Positions 17,638-26,197 of a stretch of DNA of 64,000 nt are shown piece after piece (the stretch's first letter is position 1; each line of letters begins with the position of its first letter). The position numbers and the translations under genes are program-made. Below the pieces are notes generated by a model, which saw nothing but the letters and a program-made list of their open reading frames with translations, was not told the origin of the DNA and did not search any database. The stretch comes from Alkalicoccus saliphilus (GTDB lineage: Bacteria > Bacillota > Bacilli > Bacillales > Salisediminibacteriaceae): assembly GCF_003044065.1 (NCBI RefSeq), contig NZ_PZJJ01000014.1:1-64000 (forward strand). Direction: 5' to 3'.

Positions 17638-18312
17638 ATGTATTTGTCCATCGTTACAGCTCTTGCAGTCGGGGTAGTGGGAGTACTTATTATTACCAGG
17701 TTCCTTGGGAAAAAGCAGCTTTCCCAGGTAACGCCGATAGATTTTGTCTACGTCCTGATTTTAGGGGGAATAGTCGACCAGGCAATGTATGATCCTGATA
17801 TTCAGGTTCAGCACATTGCCTTTACCTTTGCCGTATGGGGTTCCATGATCTGGGGAGTGGAAACCCTGGCCCAGCGTTCTGATAAATTCCGGACCCTGAT
17901 AAAAGGCGGGAAGCACGTTTTAATTAAGGAAGGGGTAGTAAATCCAAAAAACCTCCGAAGAAACAAACTGGAAGTGGAACAGCTGCGTACGCTGCTTCGA
18001 ATGCAGGGGGTGTTTTCCATCCGGGAAGTAAAATACGCCATTCTGGAAACGAGCGGCATGCTCAGTGTTCTTGAAAAAGGCGGGGAAGCACCGCTTACGA
18101 AAAGGGATTACTTTGACGAATTTGAAGAAAATGTGCCGACTTACCTGCTGATTGAAGATGGGAGTATACATGAAAAAGAATTAAAGGCACTCGGCCGGGA
18201 TAAAGACTGGCTGAAAACAGCACTTCAGGAAGAAGGCTGCCGTCTGAAAGATATTTATATTGGGGAATGGAGCGAAAAAGACGGTTTTTTTATTCAAAAA
18301 GCGGAAGGCTAG
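17638..18312 (+). CDS. DUF421 membrane protein (YetF-like)
   Basis: A 224-residue protein. The N-terminal helices contain the family stretch LGKKQLSQVTPIDFVYVLILG, and the cytoplasmic part contains the DUF421 signature (LIKEGVVNPKNLRRNKL and REVKYAILETSGMLSV). AGAGGTG precedes ATG 17638; a GTG at 17629 overlaps the ribosome site. DUF421 proteins of Bacilli are widespread membrane proteins without a settled biochemical function. Monocistronic. Confidence 0.85.
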   Translation: MYLSIVTALAVGVVGVLIITRFLGKKQLSQVTPIDFVYVLILGGIVDQAMYDPDIQVQHIAFTFAVWGSMIWGVETLAQRSDKFRTLIKGGKHVLIKEGVVNPKNLRRNKLEVEQLRTLLRMQGVFSIREVKYAILETSGMLSVLEKGGEAPLTKRDYFDEFEENVPTYLLIEDGSIHEKELKALGRDKDWLKTALQEEGCRLKDIYIGEWSEKDGFFIQKAEG

Positions 18313-18356
18313 AGAATGCTGTACATGGAAAGTGTAGGAACACTTCGTCCAAGGAG

Positions 18357-18396
18357 AAAAAAGCCCGGTGCGATAATAAAGCAGAACTGGCTTTTT
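18357..18396. terminator. Likely bidirectional terminator
   Basis: AAAAAGCC..GGCTTTTT with an inner CGGT/ACTG extension lies between convergent genes and overlaps the minus-strand stop codon. Confidence 0.45.
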
Positions 18397-18862
18397 ATGT
18401 CTTTTCGAACCACGATTGGACCTGGGGCAGTACCGTGACGGCCTGAATGAGCAGGCCAAGGCCGGCACAGGCAAGATGAATAACAAGCACCTGCTGAAAA
18501 AAATAGGTCTGAACGATGATCCATATAACGAGGGCAAACCCTGTATATAAAGACACGCTCCACGCCCAGTGTTTTTCTTTAAACAGGTTGATAATCTCCG
18601 GTGCTTTCCAGGAAGGTCGGCGTATAAATCCCCACACAGTTATGAGAGGAATAAAACCGAACAGCACGATCAGCATTACGCCCGGCACCAGGTAGGAGGA
18701 AAAAGGGGACCGATCGAGAAAAGAAAGAGGAAGCAGAAGTAAATTCCCGCTTGGATCTATCACAAGACCCCCTCCGCCGAAAAAAGCACCAGCAGCCAGC
18801 AGAAGATGAAAGACAAGAAGCAGTTTTACAACCGGGGGCATTCGTTCAGCTGAATGAATCAT
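18395..18862 (-). CDS. Four-helix membrane protein, unknown function
   Basis: A 155-residue protein with four predicted transmembrane helices (for example VVKLLLVFHLLLAAGAFFGG near the N terminus). AAAGGAAGGGAG upstream of ATG 18862 fixes the start; the longer open frame has no support. Not recognised as a named family. It stands alone between convergent and divergent neighbours. Confidence 0.6.
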   Translation of the reverse strand: MIHSAERMPPVVKLLLVFHLLLAAGAFFGGGGLVIDPSGNLLLLPLSFLDRSPFSSYLVPGVMLIVLFGFIPLITVWGFIRRPSWKAPEIINLFKEKHWAWSVSLYTGFALVIWIIVQTYFFQQVLVIHLACAGLGLLIQAVTVLPQVQSWFEKT

Positions 18863-19230
18863 AATGAACTCCCTTCCTTTTAAACTGGCTGAAGAGCGGT
18901 GGAGAAAACTGTCTGCTGATATCTTCAGTGAAGGAAGACTGCGGCTTTTGAAAAGGTTCGAAAAACGGATCACATTATAAAAACATCATACCAAAATTCA
19001 GCGAAGAAAGATCTGTATACAATGAGAAAATATTACATTAGTGTTAAATTTCATTTTTTTGAGAAAAAGTAGTGCAATAATCAGTTTTACCTTATAAGAT
19101 AGAGGGTAGAATAGTTCACTTTAATGAAATGCATCAAAGAACGAAATGGAATAATCTTTGCCTGCATAGGCACATACATAAGTATTTCTGGGGCACTCAG
19201 AAAAATAGGCCAGTATAAGGGAGAGAGATT
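18863..19230. other. 368-bp gene-free interval
   Basis: An AT-rich region between divergent small-protein genes. A TATAAG box near 19094 could serve the plus-strand gene, but no good -35 partner is seen. No repeats or RNA genes were recognised. Confidence 0.4.
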
Positions 19231-19464
19231 GTGAATTTAAAGGATATGTTTCTGTTGTCGGCCGTTGGTATCGCGCTTTTGATTGGATTTTTGGCAAATA
19301 ACCTCCTGCTGTGGCTGTGTATCGGAGCCGGAGCCGGGTGGGTACTGGATTACTTTGTGACCAAACTTCGACCGGAAAAAGAAGCAAAGCCGTCTGTTCT
19401 TCAGCAGCGTCTGGAAGCGGACCGCGCTGCGCAGAAAGCTTCGAAAGAAAAGAAAGCAGTATAA
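19231..19464 (+). CDS. Small two-helix membrane protein, unknown
   Basis: A 77-residue protein with two adjacent hydrophobic helices (MFLLSAVGIALLIGFLANN and LLWLCIGAGAGWVLDYFV), then a basic, charged tail (RPEKEAKPSVLQQRLEADR). It has a GTG start with AAGGGAGAG upstream and its own terminator. The function is unknown. Confidence 0.6.
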   Translation: MNLKDMFLLSAVGIALLIGFLANNLLLWLCIGAGAGWVLDYFVTKLRPEKEAKPSVLQQRLEADRAAQKASKEKKAV

Positions 19465-19467
19465 GAC

Positions 19468-19501
19468 AAAACGTGCTGACAAAAATCAGCGCGTTTTTTT
19501 T
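19468..19501 (+). terminator. Terminator of the small membrane protein gene
   Basis: An AAAACGTGCTGA / TCAGCGCGTTTT stem with T-run. Confidence 0.8.
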
Positions 19502-19532
19502 ATGGTGAAATTGTCCGAATTTCCTATGTGAA

Positions 19533-19564
19533 AATCCCCCTGACACAGAATGTATCAGGGGGAT
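19533..19564 (-). terminator. Terminator of the tct operon
   Basis: A perfect 11-bp stem, AATCCCCCTGA / TCAGGGGGATT, just beyond the tctA stop codon. Confidence 0.75.
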
Positions 19565-19585
19565 TCAATATGAAAAAAGAAATTT

Positions 19586-21070
19586 TTATCCGAAATCTTT
19601 CTTCCTCATCCGTACGACAACAACGAGAAGAAGAATAACAAAAACGAGCAGTACTATAGCGAGTGGGTTCGTGAGCATGTACTGAAGGAGAGGGAGATTC
19701 TGTGCTTCCGCAATTGTCATGGAACGGGTGAGATTCCTCTCAATCAGCGGGCCGAGAACGACACCGATGATGATGGGTGCAAGCGGGACACCTGTCTTTT
19801 TGAAAACAGCACCGAAAACACCGATAATAATAGCAATCAGTACATCAAAGAGGCTGTTACGGATACTGTAGGCACCAAAAATGGCGAAAATCAGAACGGT
19901 AGGAACGATAAACTCCTGCCTAACCTTTAAAATATAGGAGAAATACTTAATCCCTACGGCACCGATAATACCCATGGCAAAAACGGTGAGGAGCATTCCG
20001 TAAAGGAACGTGTACGCTACATCCGGACGCTGTTCAAACAGGCTTGGTCCGAGAACAATGCCGTGAATGATCAGGGCACCTGCAATGATAGCCGTTGTAG
20101 GACTCCCGGGAACCCCGAGAGCGAGCAGTGGGACCATGGAGCTTCCGACGGTCGCATTGTTGGCAGATTCTGCAGCGATAATACCTTCCGTATTTCCTTT
20201 TTCAAAATCCTGACGGCGTTTGGAGGTACGTTTCGCTTCCCCGTAGGAAAGAAAAACCGCGAGTGTGGTACCGACACCCGGCAGAACCCCAATAGCTGTA
20301 CCGATCACGCTGGACTTAGCTACAAGATACTTGTGCTTGAAAATATCTTTAATAACAGTCATCCGTTTAATCGGCTGATCTTTATACGTAATAACTTCGT
20401 TCGCTTTCTTCCCGATATTCAAAAACATTTCTGCAAAACAGAAAAGACCGAGCACCACAGGAATCAGGTTGATACCCTGCCTGAGGGTAAGGGCGTCAAA
20501 CGTAAACCGTTCTGCACCGGCCGCCATATCAATTCCAATTGTACTGACAAACAGACCGAGAAGGGCGGCAAACGCCGACTTATATAAGTTATTTCCGGCG
20601 ATCGCCCCGATGACAACGAGACCACTCAGAGAAATAAAGAACATTTCCGCCGGACCGAACATCAGTGCAAAATTCGCAAGCGGCGGCGTGAAAAGAATGA
20701 GTACAAGCACGCCGAGAAAACCGCCGACCATACTCGAAAAAATAGAGTAGTAAAGTGCTTCTTTTGAACGGCCTTGTTTGGTCAGCGGATACCCTTCCAT
20801 CGCTGCAGGAGCAGCAACGATATCGCCGGGAACATTAAGAAGAATGGCGGTGATCGAACCACCGTACATTCCCCCCATATAAATTCCGCCCAGCAGCAGG
20901 AGACCGTTTTGGGGATCCATCGCAAAAGTCAATGGCAGCAGAAGGGAAATACCAATCGCGCCGTTGAGACCAGGGATCGCTCCTACGATAATTCCTATCA
21001 GTACACCGATAAATACAATCATCAGTACGCTCGGTGAGAGAGTACTCAGCAAAATGTCGAGAGTTTCCAT
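19586..21070 (-). CDS. tctA: Tripartite tricarboxylate-type transporter, large permease (TctA)
   Basis: A 494-residue membrane protein with about 12 helices. The family blocks GAIPGLNGAIGISLLLPLT, GSITAILLNVPGD, IGVLPGVGTTLAVFLSYGEA and GSPTTAIIAGALIIHG match TctA. It starts at ATG 21070 behind GGGAGG; the upstream TTG is weaker. It is the last gene of a minus-strand operon: 6-phosphogluconate dehydrogenase, tctB, tctC, tctA. With gluconokinase encoded divergently, gluconate or another sugar acid is a better guess for the substrate than citrate. Confidence 0.9.
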   Translation of the reverse strand: METLDILLSTLSPSVLMIVFIGVLIGIIVGAIPGLNGAIGISLLLPLTFAMDPQNGLLLLGGIYMGGMYGGSITAILLNVPGDIVAAPAAMEGYPLTKQGRSKEALYYSIFSSMVGGFLGVLVLILFTPPLANFALMFGPAEMFFISLSGLVVIGAIAGNNLYKSAFAALLGLFVSTIGIDMAAGAERFTFDALTLRQGINLIPVVLGLFCFAEMFLNIGKKANEVITYKDQPIKRMTVIKDIFKHKYLVAKSSVIGTAIGVLPGVGTTLAVFLSYGEAKRTSKRRQDFEKGNTEGIIAAESANNATVGSSMVPLLALGVPGSPTTAIIAGALIIHGIVLGPSLFEQRPDVAYTFLYGMLLTVFAMGIIGAVGIKYFSYILKVRQEFIVPTVLIFAIFGAYSIRNSLFDVLIAIIIGVFGAVFKKTGVPLAPIIIGVVLGPLIERNLTRSMTIAEAQNLPLLQYMLTNPLAIVLLVFVILLLVVVVRMRKKDFG

Positions 21071-21102
21071 AAACCAGGCCTCCCAGGGCAATAGTAAAGG
21101 CA

Positions 21103-21130
21103 GCAGTCACTGCTGTGAAGCAGTGACTGC
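21103..21130 (-). promoter_or_regulatory. Intercistronic stem-loop between tctC and tctA
   Basis: A perfect 11-bp inverted repeat, GCAGTCACTGC / GCAGTGACTGC, with a 6-base loop and no T-run. Such hairpins after binding-protein genes usually protect the upstream message so that the binding protein is made in excess. Confidence 0.6.
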
Positions 21131-21150
21131 CTAGTCTGCATCAATCTGTC

Positions 21151-22191
21151 TTAAAAGTCGTCCTGGTTGTTATCGATAATCGGCTGCAGGGACTCATTCG
21201 TGTTGTTCAGGTAGTCATTCAGCTCGTCGTAGTCCAGGTAGTTGTAAGGAAGGTCCGCATTTGTAAACTGCTCTTCCAGCTCTTCGGATTGACCCAGCTC
21301 ATCCATAACGTTTGTGAGCGCATCGCGGACTTCATCGGGGATATCCGCCGGAGCTACAACGACACGACGGACACCGAGGTCCATGTCATACCCCTGTTCT
21401 TCGAGGGTAGGATACTCATCAAACATCTCCAGTCGTTCCGGAGCTGCATAGCCGAGCGGTTCACCGCCGGCGTCGACAATTTCCGGAGCTGCTGTAATGG
21501 AGGAGGAGGCAATATCAATATGGCCGCCGAGGAGGCCGTTGATCAGCTCACCGCCGCCGTCATAATTTACCGGAGAAACATCAATTTCCGCCTGATCTTC
21601 AAAAGCGAGAATTTTCAGCAGGCCGAGAGCGCCGGATTCTCCGATCGTTACTTCGCCCGGGTTTTCTTCTGCGTAGTTGACGAGATCTTCAATCGATTCA
21701 AACTCGCTGTCCGGGGCCGCAAATAAAGCGTGTGGCACATCGTCGAAAGAAGCGAGATATTCAAAGCTGTCGAACGTAAAGTCTGTGTTTCCAGTTTCCT
21801 CAAGCACGTAGTTATCCGGATAGCCGAATACACCGAGCGTGTGGCCGTCCGGTTCTGCCGCTGCCATTTCAGAAATTCCGATTTCTCCACCGGCACCTTC
21901 GCGGTTTACAATGTTAACCTGTGTATCGAGTTCCTCCGAAAGAGCATCTCCAATAATACGGGCTACTGTATCTCCGCCACCGCCGGCGCTGTAAGGAACG
22001 ATGATTTCAATCGGACCTTCCGGATAATCAATATCAGCTGCCGCCTCTTCATTTTCTGATGCCTCATTGTTTTCTGCAGTATTGTTATTTGCTGCATTAT
22101 CAGCAGGTGCATTATTTTCTTCTGCGTTATTTCCGCAGGCTGCAAGAACACCAAGTAGAGCTACGCTGGAAAGACCTAATACTTTTTTCAT
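21151..22191 (-). CDS. tctC: TctC/Bug-type solute-binding lipoprotein
   Basis: A 346-residue predicted lipoprotein with lipobox GVLAAC near residue 18, an Asn/Glu-rich linker to residue 50, then the Bug-family opening YPEGPIEIIVPYSAGGGGDTV, which wraps the carboxylate of the ligand. VNREGAGGEIGISEMAAAEP is the second family signature. It delivers a carboxylated solute to TctAB. GAGGAG precedes ATG 22191. Ligand unknown; genome context favours gluconate. Confidence 0.9.
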   Translation of the reverse strand: MKKVLGLSSVALLGVLAACGNNAEENNAPADNAANNNTAENNEASENEEAAADIDYPEGPIEIIVPYSAGGGGDTVARIIGDALSEELDTQVNIVNREGAGGEIGISEMAAAEPDGHTLGVFGYPDNYVLEETGNTDFTFDSFEYLASFDDVPHALFAAPDSEFESIEDLVNYAEENPGEVTIGESGALGLLKILAFEDQAEIDVSPVNYDGGGELINGLLGGHIDIASSSITAAPEIVDAGGEPLGYAAPERLEMFDEYPTLEEQGYDMDLGVRRVVVAPADIPDEVRDALTNVMDELGQSEELEEQFTNADLPYNYLDYDELNDYLNNTNESLQPIIDNNQDDF

Positions 22192-22235
22192 GTAAAACAC
22201 TCCTCGTAGTATAATAATTTAAGCGCTTTCTAAAA

Positions 22236-22709
22236 TTATAAAAATCTGCCCGACGGTGTAGGAAGACCAAGAACAACGGAGAACATCAGATAAGCTGCCA
22301 ATGTAACAGATGCTGCCAGTATCGCTCCACGGATTAAATCACGTGCTGTGGGTCTTTTTTCGTTCATCCGGTATATTTGATAAAGATAAAGAATAATAAT
22401 AATGATAAATGAAGTAACGAAAAATCCTACCATTGTAAGTAGAAAGTATCCGAAAAGCATAATCAGGCCGGGAATGACAATCTGGAAAACAAATACACTG
22501 CGTGACAAGCCCGTATCTTCCGAAGAAGACTGCTTCCCACCACGGATGCCGTCAATGAGCATGAGTACGCCGACGACTCCCATGCTTCCGAGAATAACCC
22601 TTGGAAACAAGGAGGACTGCTCCGGAAGGCCGACGGTCTGGGTCCAGGCCAGACCGGCAAAGATAATAGTGACGATACCAAGAATGACAGAACTTTTTAT
22701 TGAAAACAC
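22236..22709 (-). CDS. tctB: Small permease subunit (TctB)
   Basis: A 157-residue protein with four predicted transmembrane helices in the size range of TctB subunits. It lies between the dehydrogenase and tctC. The first in-frame start is GTG 22709, but the only ribosome site (AAGGGG) directly abuts it, an unusually short spacing; an ATA codon nine bases farther on would be better placed. The start is therefore uncertain by three residues. Confidence 0.82.
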   Translation of the reverse strand: MFSIKSSVILGIVTIIFAGLAWTQTVGLPEQSSLFPRVILGSMGVVGVLMLIDGIRGGKQSSSEDTGLSRSVFVFQIVIPGLIMLFGYFLLTMVGFFVTSFIIIIILYLYQIYRMNEKRPTARDLIRGAILAASVTLAAYLMFSVVLGLPTPSGRFL

Positions 22710-22730
22710 CCCCTTATGGGAACAAGAAGT

Positions 22731-23627
22731 TTATTTTTTAACTACTTCATGCCCGCCGAACTCATTTCTGAGAGCGGCAACGACTTTGCCGGTAAACGTA
22801 TCTTCTTCGAGAGAGCGGTATCTCATCATTAAAGAAAGAGCAATAACCGGTGCAGGGGTCTGCAGATTCAATGCTGTTTCCACTGTCCATTTGCCTTCTC
22901 CGGACGAATGCATAATGCCGCGGATGTTGGAAAGAGCAGGATCTTTACGGAACGCTTCCTGTGTCAGTTCCATGAGCCAGGAGCGGATAACCGAACCGTG
23001 ATTCCATACCTGAGCCACTTTTTCGTAGTCGTAGTCGAAAGGGCTTTTTTCAAGAATGTCAAATCCCTCTGCAATGGACTGCATCATTCCGTACTCGATG
23101 CCGTTATGAATCATTTTCAGGAAGTGGCCGCTTCCTGCAGCGCCTGCGTGAAGGAAACCGTTTTCAATTGTAACGTCACGAAAAACGGGTTCCAGTTTTT
23201 TAACTGCTTCCTCTGACCCGCCGACCATCATACAGGCACCATGCCGGGCGCCTTCAACACCTCCGGAAGTCCCTACATCTACAAACGAGATGCCTTTCTC
23301 TGCGAGTGTTTCAGCACGTTTTAACGTTTCTTCGTAATTGGAATTGCCGCCGTCAATCAGAATGTCCCCATCTTCGAGAAGTGTGGTCAGTTCTTCAATG
23401 ACACCGGTAGTAATATCACCTGCCGGAACCATCATCCATACAACCCGGGGTGCCTCCAGTCTGCCTACAAGCTCTTCCAATGAAGAAGCAGGTACAGCAC
23501 CGTGACTGCTGATTTCCTTTACAGGTTCTTCGTTGACGTCCGTTGCTGCCACTGTATGGCCGTGATCCAAAAAGTTCAGCCCGAGATTAAAGCCCATTTT
23601 TCCTAAGCCAACCAAACCAATTTCCAT
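22731..23627 (-). CDS. gnd: 6-phosphogluconate dehydrogenase, short NAD-type form
   Basis: A 298-residue protein: Rossmann motif GLVGLGKMGFNLGLNFLDHG, catalytic region DVGTSGGVEGARHGACMMVGG, and HFLKMIHNGIEYGMMQ with the catalytic Lys. It lacks the long C-terminal helix region of the 470-residue Gnd, matching the short YqeC/GndA type usually NAD-linked. It oxidatively decarboxylates 6-phosphogluconate to ribulose 5-phosphate. GGAGGGAG precedes ATG 23627. As first gene of the operon with the TctABC transporter, and opposite gluconokinase, it places the cluster in gluconate catabolism. Confidence 0.9.
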   Translation of the reverse strand: MEIGLVGLGKMGFNLGLNFLDHGHTVAATDVNEEPVKEISSHGAVPASSLEELVGRLEAPRVVWMMVPAGDITTGVIEELTTLLEDGDILIDGGNSNYEETLKRAETLAEKGISFVDVGTSGGVEGARHGACMMVGGSEEAVKKLEPVFRDVTIENGFLHAGAAGSGHFLKMIHNGIEYGMMQSIAEGFDILEKSPFDYDYEKVAQVWNHGSVIRSWLMELTQEAFRKDPALSNIRGIMHSSGEGKWTVETALNLQTPAPVIALSLMMRYRSLEEDTFTGKVVAALRNEFGGHEVVKK

Positions 23628-23670
23628 ATCGTATGTCTCCCTCCTTTTATTATCTTTCAGGTTATGTCCC

Positions 23671-23698
23671 ATTATATGATAAAAAATTTCTTTTACAA
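23671..23698 (-). promoter_or_regulatory. Promoter of the gnd-tctBCA operon
   Basis: On the minus strand TTGTAA (23693-23698) and TATAAT (23671-23676) are 16 bp apart. Confidence 0.65.
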
Positions 23699-23731
23699 CC
23701 CCGAAAATAAAAAAATATTTTTTTATTTGGG
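23699..23731. promoter_or_regulatory. Candidate RpiR operator
   Basis: A near-perfect 33-bp palindrome with arms CCCGAAAATAAAAAAATA and TATTTTTTTATTTGGG lies between the divergent gnd and rpiR promoters, next to the regulator gene. Confidence 0.5.
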
Positions 23732-23740
23732 TTTATCCTT

Positions 23741-23763
23741 TATAATTAAGGGAAGCGGTTACA
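23741..23763 (+). promoter_or_regulatory. rpiR-gntK promoter -10 box and cre-like site
   Basis: A consensus TATAAT lies at 23741-23746; the -35 region is only a T-rich run. GGGAAGCGGTTACA (23750-23763) matches 12 of 14 positions of the CcpA cre consensus and would block transcription from this promoter. Confidence 0.45.
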
Positions 23764-23780
23764 AAAAAGGAAGTGAAATT

Positions 23781-24641
23781 ATGGCAGCTAATACAGAAGC
23801 GACCCACTGCAAGCACCGGATCCGGTCAGTGTATACCTCCCTTCGCGATAAAGAAAAAAAAATAGCGGATTATATTCTGGAACATCCGGAAGAAATTGTA
23901 CATTCCACAATCAGTCAGGTGGCCGAAAATCTCCACGTAGCGGAAGCGACGGTCTTCCGCTTCTGTAAACGAATTGGCTTCAAGGGATACCAGGCAATGA
24001 AAATCGCTCTGGCATCGGAAATAGTTACAGGAGTTGAAAATATTCACGAAACAATTAAGGAGGGAGACGACGCAAAAACGGTTGCTGAAAAAGTTTTTCA
24101 GACGAATATTAAAACACTGGAAGAAACATTGTCCGTGGTGAACGGGGAAGATTTTCAACTGGCAGTGGATATTCTGCTTAGTGCAGACAAGGTTGAATTT
24201 TACGGTAATGGGGGCTCAGGAGTGATCGCAGCCGACGCTCATCATAAATTCATGCGGACAGGAATCCCGTCCGCTGCTTATTCGGATTCCCATCTGCAGG
24301 TCATGGCTGCCTCACAGCTGTCAGAAGGGTCGGCAGCAGTGCTCATTTCCCATTCGGGAGCCAACCGCGACATTCTGCAGGCAGCAGACATCGCAGCGGA
24401 GAACGGGGCAAAACTTATTGCAGTAACAAATCTGGCCAAGTCTCCGCTGACAGAGCGTGCTGACGTGTCTCTTCACACCGTCTCGACAGAAACGGATTAC
24501 CGTTCGGAGGCGCTGGCAAGCCGCCTTGCCCAGCTGAGTCTGATCGACGCTCTATATGTAAATGTTGCCCTCCGAAGAAAAGAACTAATGGATGAGTCTC
24601 TAAATAAAATTCGTCAGGCTATATCGTTAAAAAGAATATAA
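23781..24641 (+). CDS. MurR/RpiR-family regulator
   Basis: A 286-residue protein. The N-terminal HTH (YILEHPEEIVHSTISQVAEN then EATVFRFCKRIGFKGYQAMK) and C-terminal SIS sugar-phosphate domain (EFYGNGGSGVIAADAHHKF, VLISHSGANRDIL) are the RpiR arrangement. AAGGAAGTGA precedes ATG 23781; the longer frame reaching 23664 runs through the promoter region. Gluconokinase follows 12 bases downstream, so a phosphorylated gluconate derivative is the likely ligand and the divergent gnd-tct operon the likely target. Confidence 0.92.
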   Translation: MAANTEATHCKHRIRSVYTSLRDKEKKIADYILEHPEEIVHSTISQVAENLHVAEATVFRFCKRIGFKGYQAMKIALASEIVTGVENIHETIKEGDDAKTVAEKVFQTNIKTLEETLSVVNGEDFQLAVDILLSADKVEFYGNGGSGVIAADAHHKFMRTGIPSAAYSDSHLQVMAASQLSEGSAAVLISHSGANRDILQAADIAAENGAKLIAVTNLAKSPLTERADVSLHTVSTETDYRSEALASRLAQLSLIDALYVNVALRRKELMDESLNKIRQAISLKRI

Positions 24642-24653
24642 AGGAGGGATGAC

Positions 24654-26111
24654 GTGGAAAAGCACGTACTGGGAATAGACATCGGCACAACGAGTGTAAA
24701 AGCGGTTCTTTTCGGACAGAATGGCGTCTGCGTAGAAGAGTCGGAGGTGACATACGAACTCCTGCATCCACAGCGCGGGATGGCCGAACAGGACCCTTAT
24801 GAAATTGAAAAAGCAGCTCTGGAAGCTCTCCGCCTTCTGCCTTCAGACAAGTATGCCGTTTCTTCCGCAGGTTTTTCCGCGGCAATGCATACGCTTATCT
24901 GCCTTGATGAAAAAGGCGAACCGTTAACGAACTCCATTACATGGGCGGATACGCGAAGTTCAGAAGAAGCGAAGATGCTTCTGGAGTCTGCGGAAGGCAG
25001 CGGGATTTACGAACGGACAGGTACCCCGATTCATACAATGTCTCCGTTAACCAAGCTTCACTGGCTGAAAAAGCATCACCCCGATATTTACGAAAGAACG
25101 AAAAAATTCGTCTCCATTAAGGAATTTCTTCTTTACCGATGGTTTGGTGCGGAGGTAGTTGATTATTCTATTGCGTCTGCCACTGGACTTTTTGATGTTC
25201 ATCATAAGCAGTGGGACGAACGGGTACTGGCTTCTCTCGACATAACAAACAACAGACTGAATGAGCCTGTTCCCCCGGCGTACGTGCTTCCGGAACTGAA
25301 AGAAAAGATCCGGACAGCAGCAGGGCTTCCGGAAGGGATTGTTTTTGCTGCAGGCGGGAGTGACGGGGCGCTTGCCAATCTTGGCATCGGAGCGCTTAAC
25401 CCGGGAGAAACAGCGCTGACGATCGGTACAAGCGGTGCAGTGAGGCAGATGAGCAGTACACCGGCTGTTTCTGAAAACCAGCGGACGTTCTGCTATGCTT
25501 TTGATGAAGAAGCCTGGATTGTCGGTGGACCGACTAATAACGGAGGGATCGCCTTTCAATGGCTGCAGAAGATTTTTAAAAATAACAACATTGAGCAGCT
25601 TTTGGAAGATGCTTCTCAAGTTCAGCCGGAATCGTCCTCTCTTTTGTTTCTTCCGTATCTGCAGGGAGAGAGAGCACCGGTATGGGATCCGGGTGCCCGG
25701 GGCGGTTTTATCAATCTTTCTATTGAACATGAGCAGAAGCATTTGACGAGAGCCGTCCTCGAAGGGGTTATCTTCAGCGTTTATGACGTGTTCAGCAGCG
25801 TGGAAGAGGCGGCAGGGCCGACGAAGCAGCTGTTTGTAAGCGGCGGCTTCGCACGCTCGCCGCTCTGGCTGCAGATTACTGCCGACGTATTTGGAAGGGA
25901 GCTGTTAATCCCTGCTTCCCACCAGAGTTCCGCCTGGGGTGCTGCCTGGTGCAGCATGATCGCTTCAGGAGAAAAAACTTCCTACCAGGAGATCAAGGAA
26001 TGTATTCCAATGAAAGAACCCATTTATCCAAATAAACATAACCATGCTGTTTATCAAAAGCTTTTTACTAAGTACCGCGGATTGTATGAAGCATTGAAGC
26101 CATTTCAATAA
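24654..26111 (+). CDS. gntK: Gluconokinase (FGGY family)
   Basis: A 485-residue FGGY sugar kinase: phosphate-1 motif GIDIGTTSVKAVLF at the N terminus, GTSGAVRQM near residue 262, and the ATP-binding FVSGGFARSPLWLQITADVF near the C terminus. The length and the STPAVSENQRTFCYAFDEE region resemble Bacillus GntK, which makes 6-phosphogluconate from gluconate. It uses GTG with AAGGAGGG. The product is the substrate of the divergently encoded dehydrogenase. Xylulokinase is the alternative within the family but fits the neighbours less well. Confidence 0.85.
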   Translation: MEKHVLGIDIGTTSVKAVLFGQNGVCVEESEVTYELLHPQRGMAEQDPYEIEKAALEALRLLPSDKYAVSSAGFSAAMHTLICLDEKGEPLTNSITWADTRSSEEAKMLLESAEGSGIYERTGTPIHTMSPLTKLHWLKKHHPDIYERTKKFVSIKEFLLYRWFGAEVVDYSIASATGLFDVHHKQWDERVLASLDITNNRLNEPVPPAYVLPELKEKIRTAAGLPEGIVFAAGGSDGALANLGIGALNPGETALTIGTSGAVRQMSSTPAVSENQRTFCYAFDEEAWIVGGPTNNGGIAFQWLQKIFKNNNIEQLLEDASQVQPESSSLLFLPYLQGERAPVWDPGARGGFINLSIEHEQKHLTRAVLEGVIFSVYDVFSSVEEAAGPTKQLFVSGGFARSPLWLQITADVFGRELLIPASHQSSAWGAAWCSMIASGEKTSYQEIKECIPMKEPIYPNKHNHAVYQKLFTKYRGLYEALKPFQ

Positions 26112-26147
26112 GGTGCTTCGAAACAGCTTAGTGATAAAAATACTAAA

Positions 26148-26187
26148 AGAGGTTGTCACCCGGAGGAGGGGACAGCCTCTTTTTATT
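26148..26187 (+). terminator. Terminator of rpiR-gntK
   Basis: An AGAGGTTGTC / GACAGCCTCT stem followed by TTTTATT. Confidence 0.8.
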
Positions 26188-26197
26188 AGAACTCGTT

